Shown one piece after another: positions 5,888-5,919 of a stretch of 5,919 bases of DNA. The notes under the pieces were generated by a model. That model saw nothing but the letters and a program-made list of their open reading frames with translations. It did no database searches and had not been told where the DNA came from. The stretch comes from Burkholderiales bacterium (GTDB lineage Bacteria > Pseudomonadota > Gammaproteobacteria > Burkholderiales > CAIKXV01), in NCBI GenBank assembly GCA_014379045.1, contig JACMMK010000506.1, positions 1-5,919 of the forward strand, in the 5' to 3' direction. The position numbers and the translations under genes are program-made. Positions within the stretch are counted from its first letter, which is position 1; the number at the start of each line of letters is the position of its first letter.

Positions 5888-5919
5888 CGATCGATCAGCG
5901 AGAACGCGCGATGCGCGAC

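Noticed and set aside
5895..5919. Possible last codons of an upstream gene (such as ubiJ) ending in TGA at 5895-5897
   Set aside because: Only seven codons would be visible, which is too little to identify; mentioned under ubiB as a possible coupling partner only.

Overview
The window is GC-rich and gene-dense. It reads like a betaproteobacterium, most likely Burkholderiales. The Bug/TctC-family periplasmic receptor belongs to a family strongly expanded in that group, and the UbiB protein marks an aerobic, ubiquinone-using proteobacterium. The genus cannot be read from the sequence. No mobile elements, CRISPR arrays, rRNA or tRNA genes were seen.

Left part (1-1686, minus strand): two genes of a NitT/TauT-type ABC importer. 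The periplasmic NMT1/THI5-like substrate-binding protein (688-1686) comes first. The ATP-binding subunit (372 down to 1, cut by the window edge) follows after an unusually long 315-bp spacer. No permease gene lies between them, so it is presumably beyond the left edge. Each gene is preceded on its own strand by an almost exact sigma-54 (RpoN) -24/-12 promoter sequence: TGGCACGGGAGTTGCA at 1725-1740 and TGGCATGTCTCTTGCT at 474-489. Each site has an inverted repeat roughly 120-160 bp upstream, where an enhancer-binding activator could sit. A hairpin in the predicted 5' leader of the ATPase gene covers its ribosome binding site. Together these suggest an importer under RpoN control, perhaps for a nitrogen-containing nutrient; the substrate is not identifiable.

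Middle (1687-2966): a 263-bp divergent control region, then a plus-strand gene for a Bug/TctC-type solute-binding protein that has no TctA/TctB partners in view. Sharing a control region with the ABC receptor gene suggests a functional link but does not prove it.

Right part (3060-5887, minus strand): ubiB, the ADP/ATP-binding kinase-like protein needed for ubiquinone biosynthesis, followed 62 bp downstream by a 414-residue protein. That protein has a Cys...His...Asp/Asn layout resembling the BtrH N-terminal (acyltransferase/papain-like) fold. It is the least understood gene here and probably shares a transcript with ubiB. It converges on the Bug gene across a 93-bp gap (2967-3059) that holds weak hairpins.
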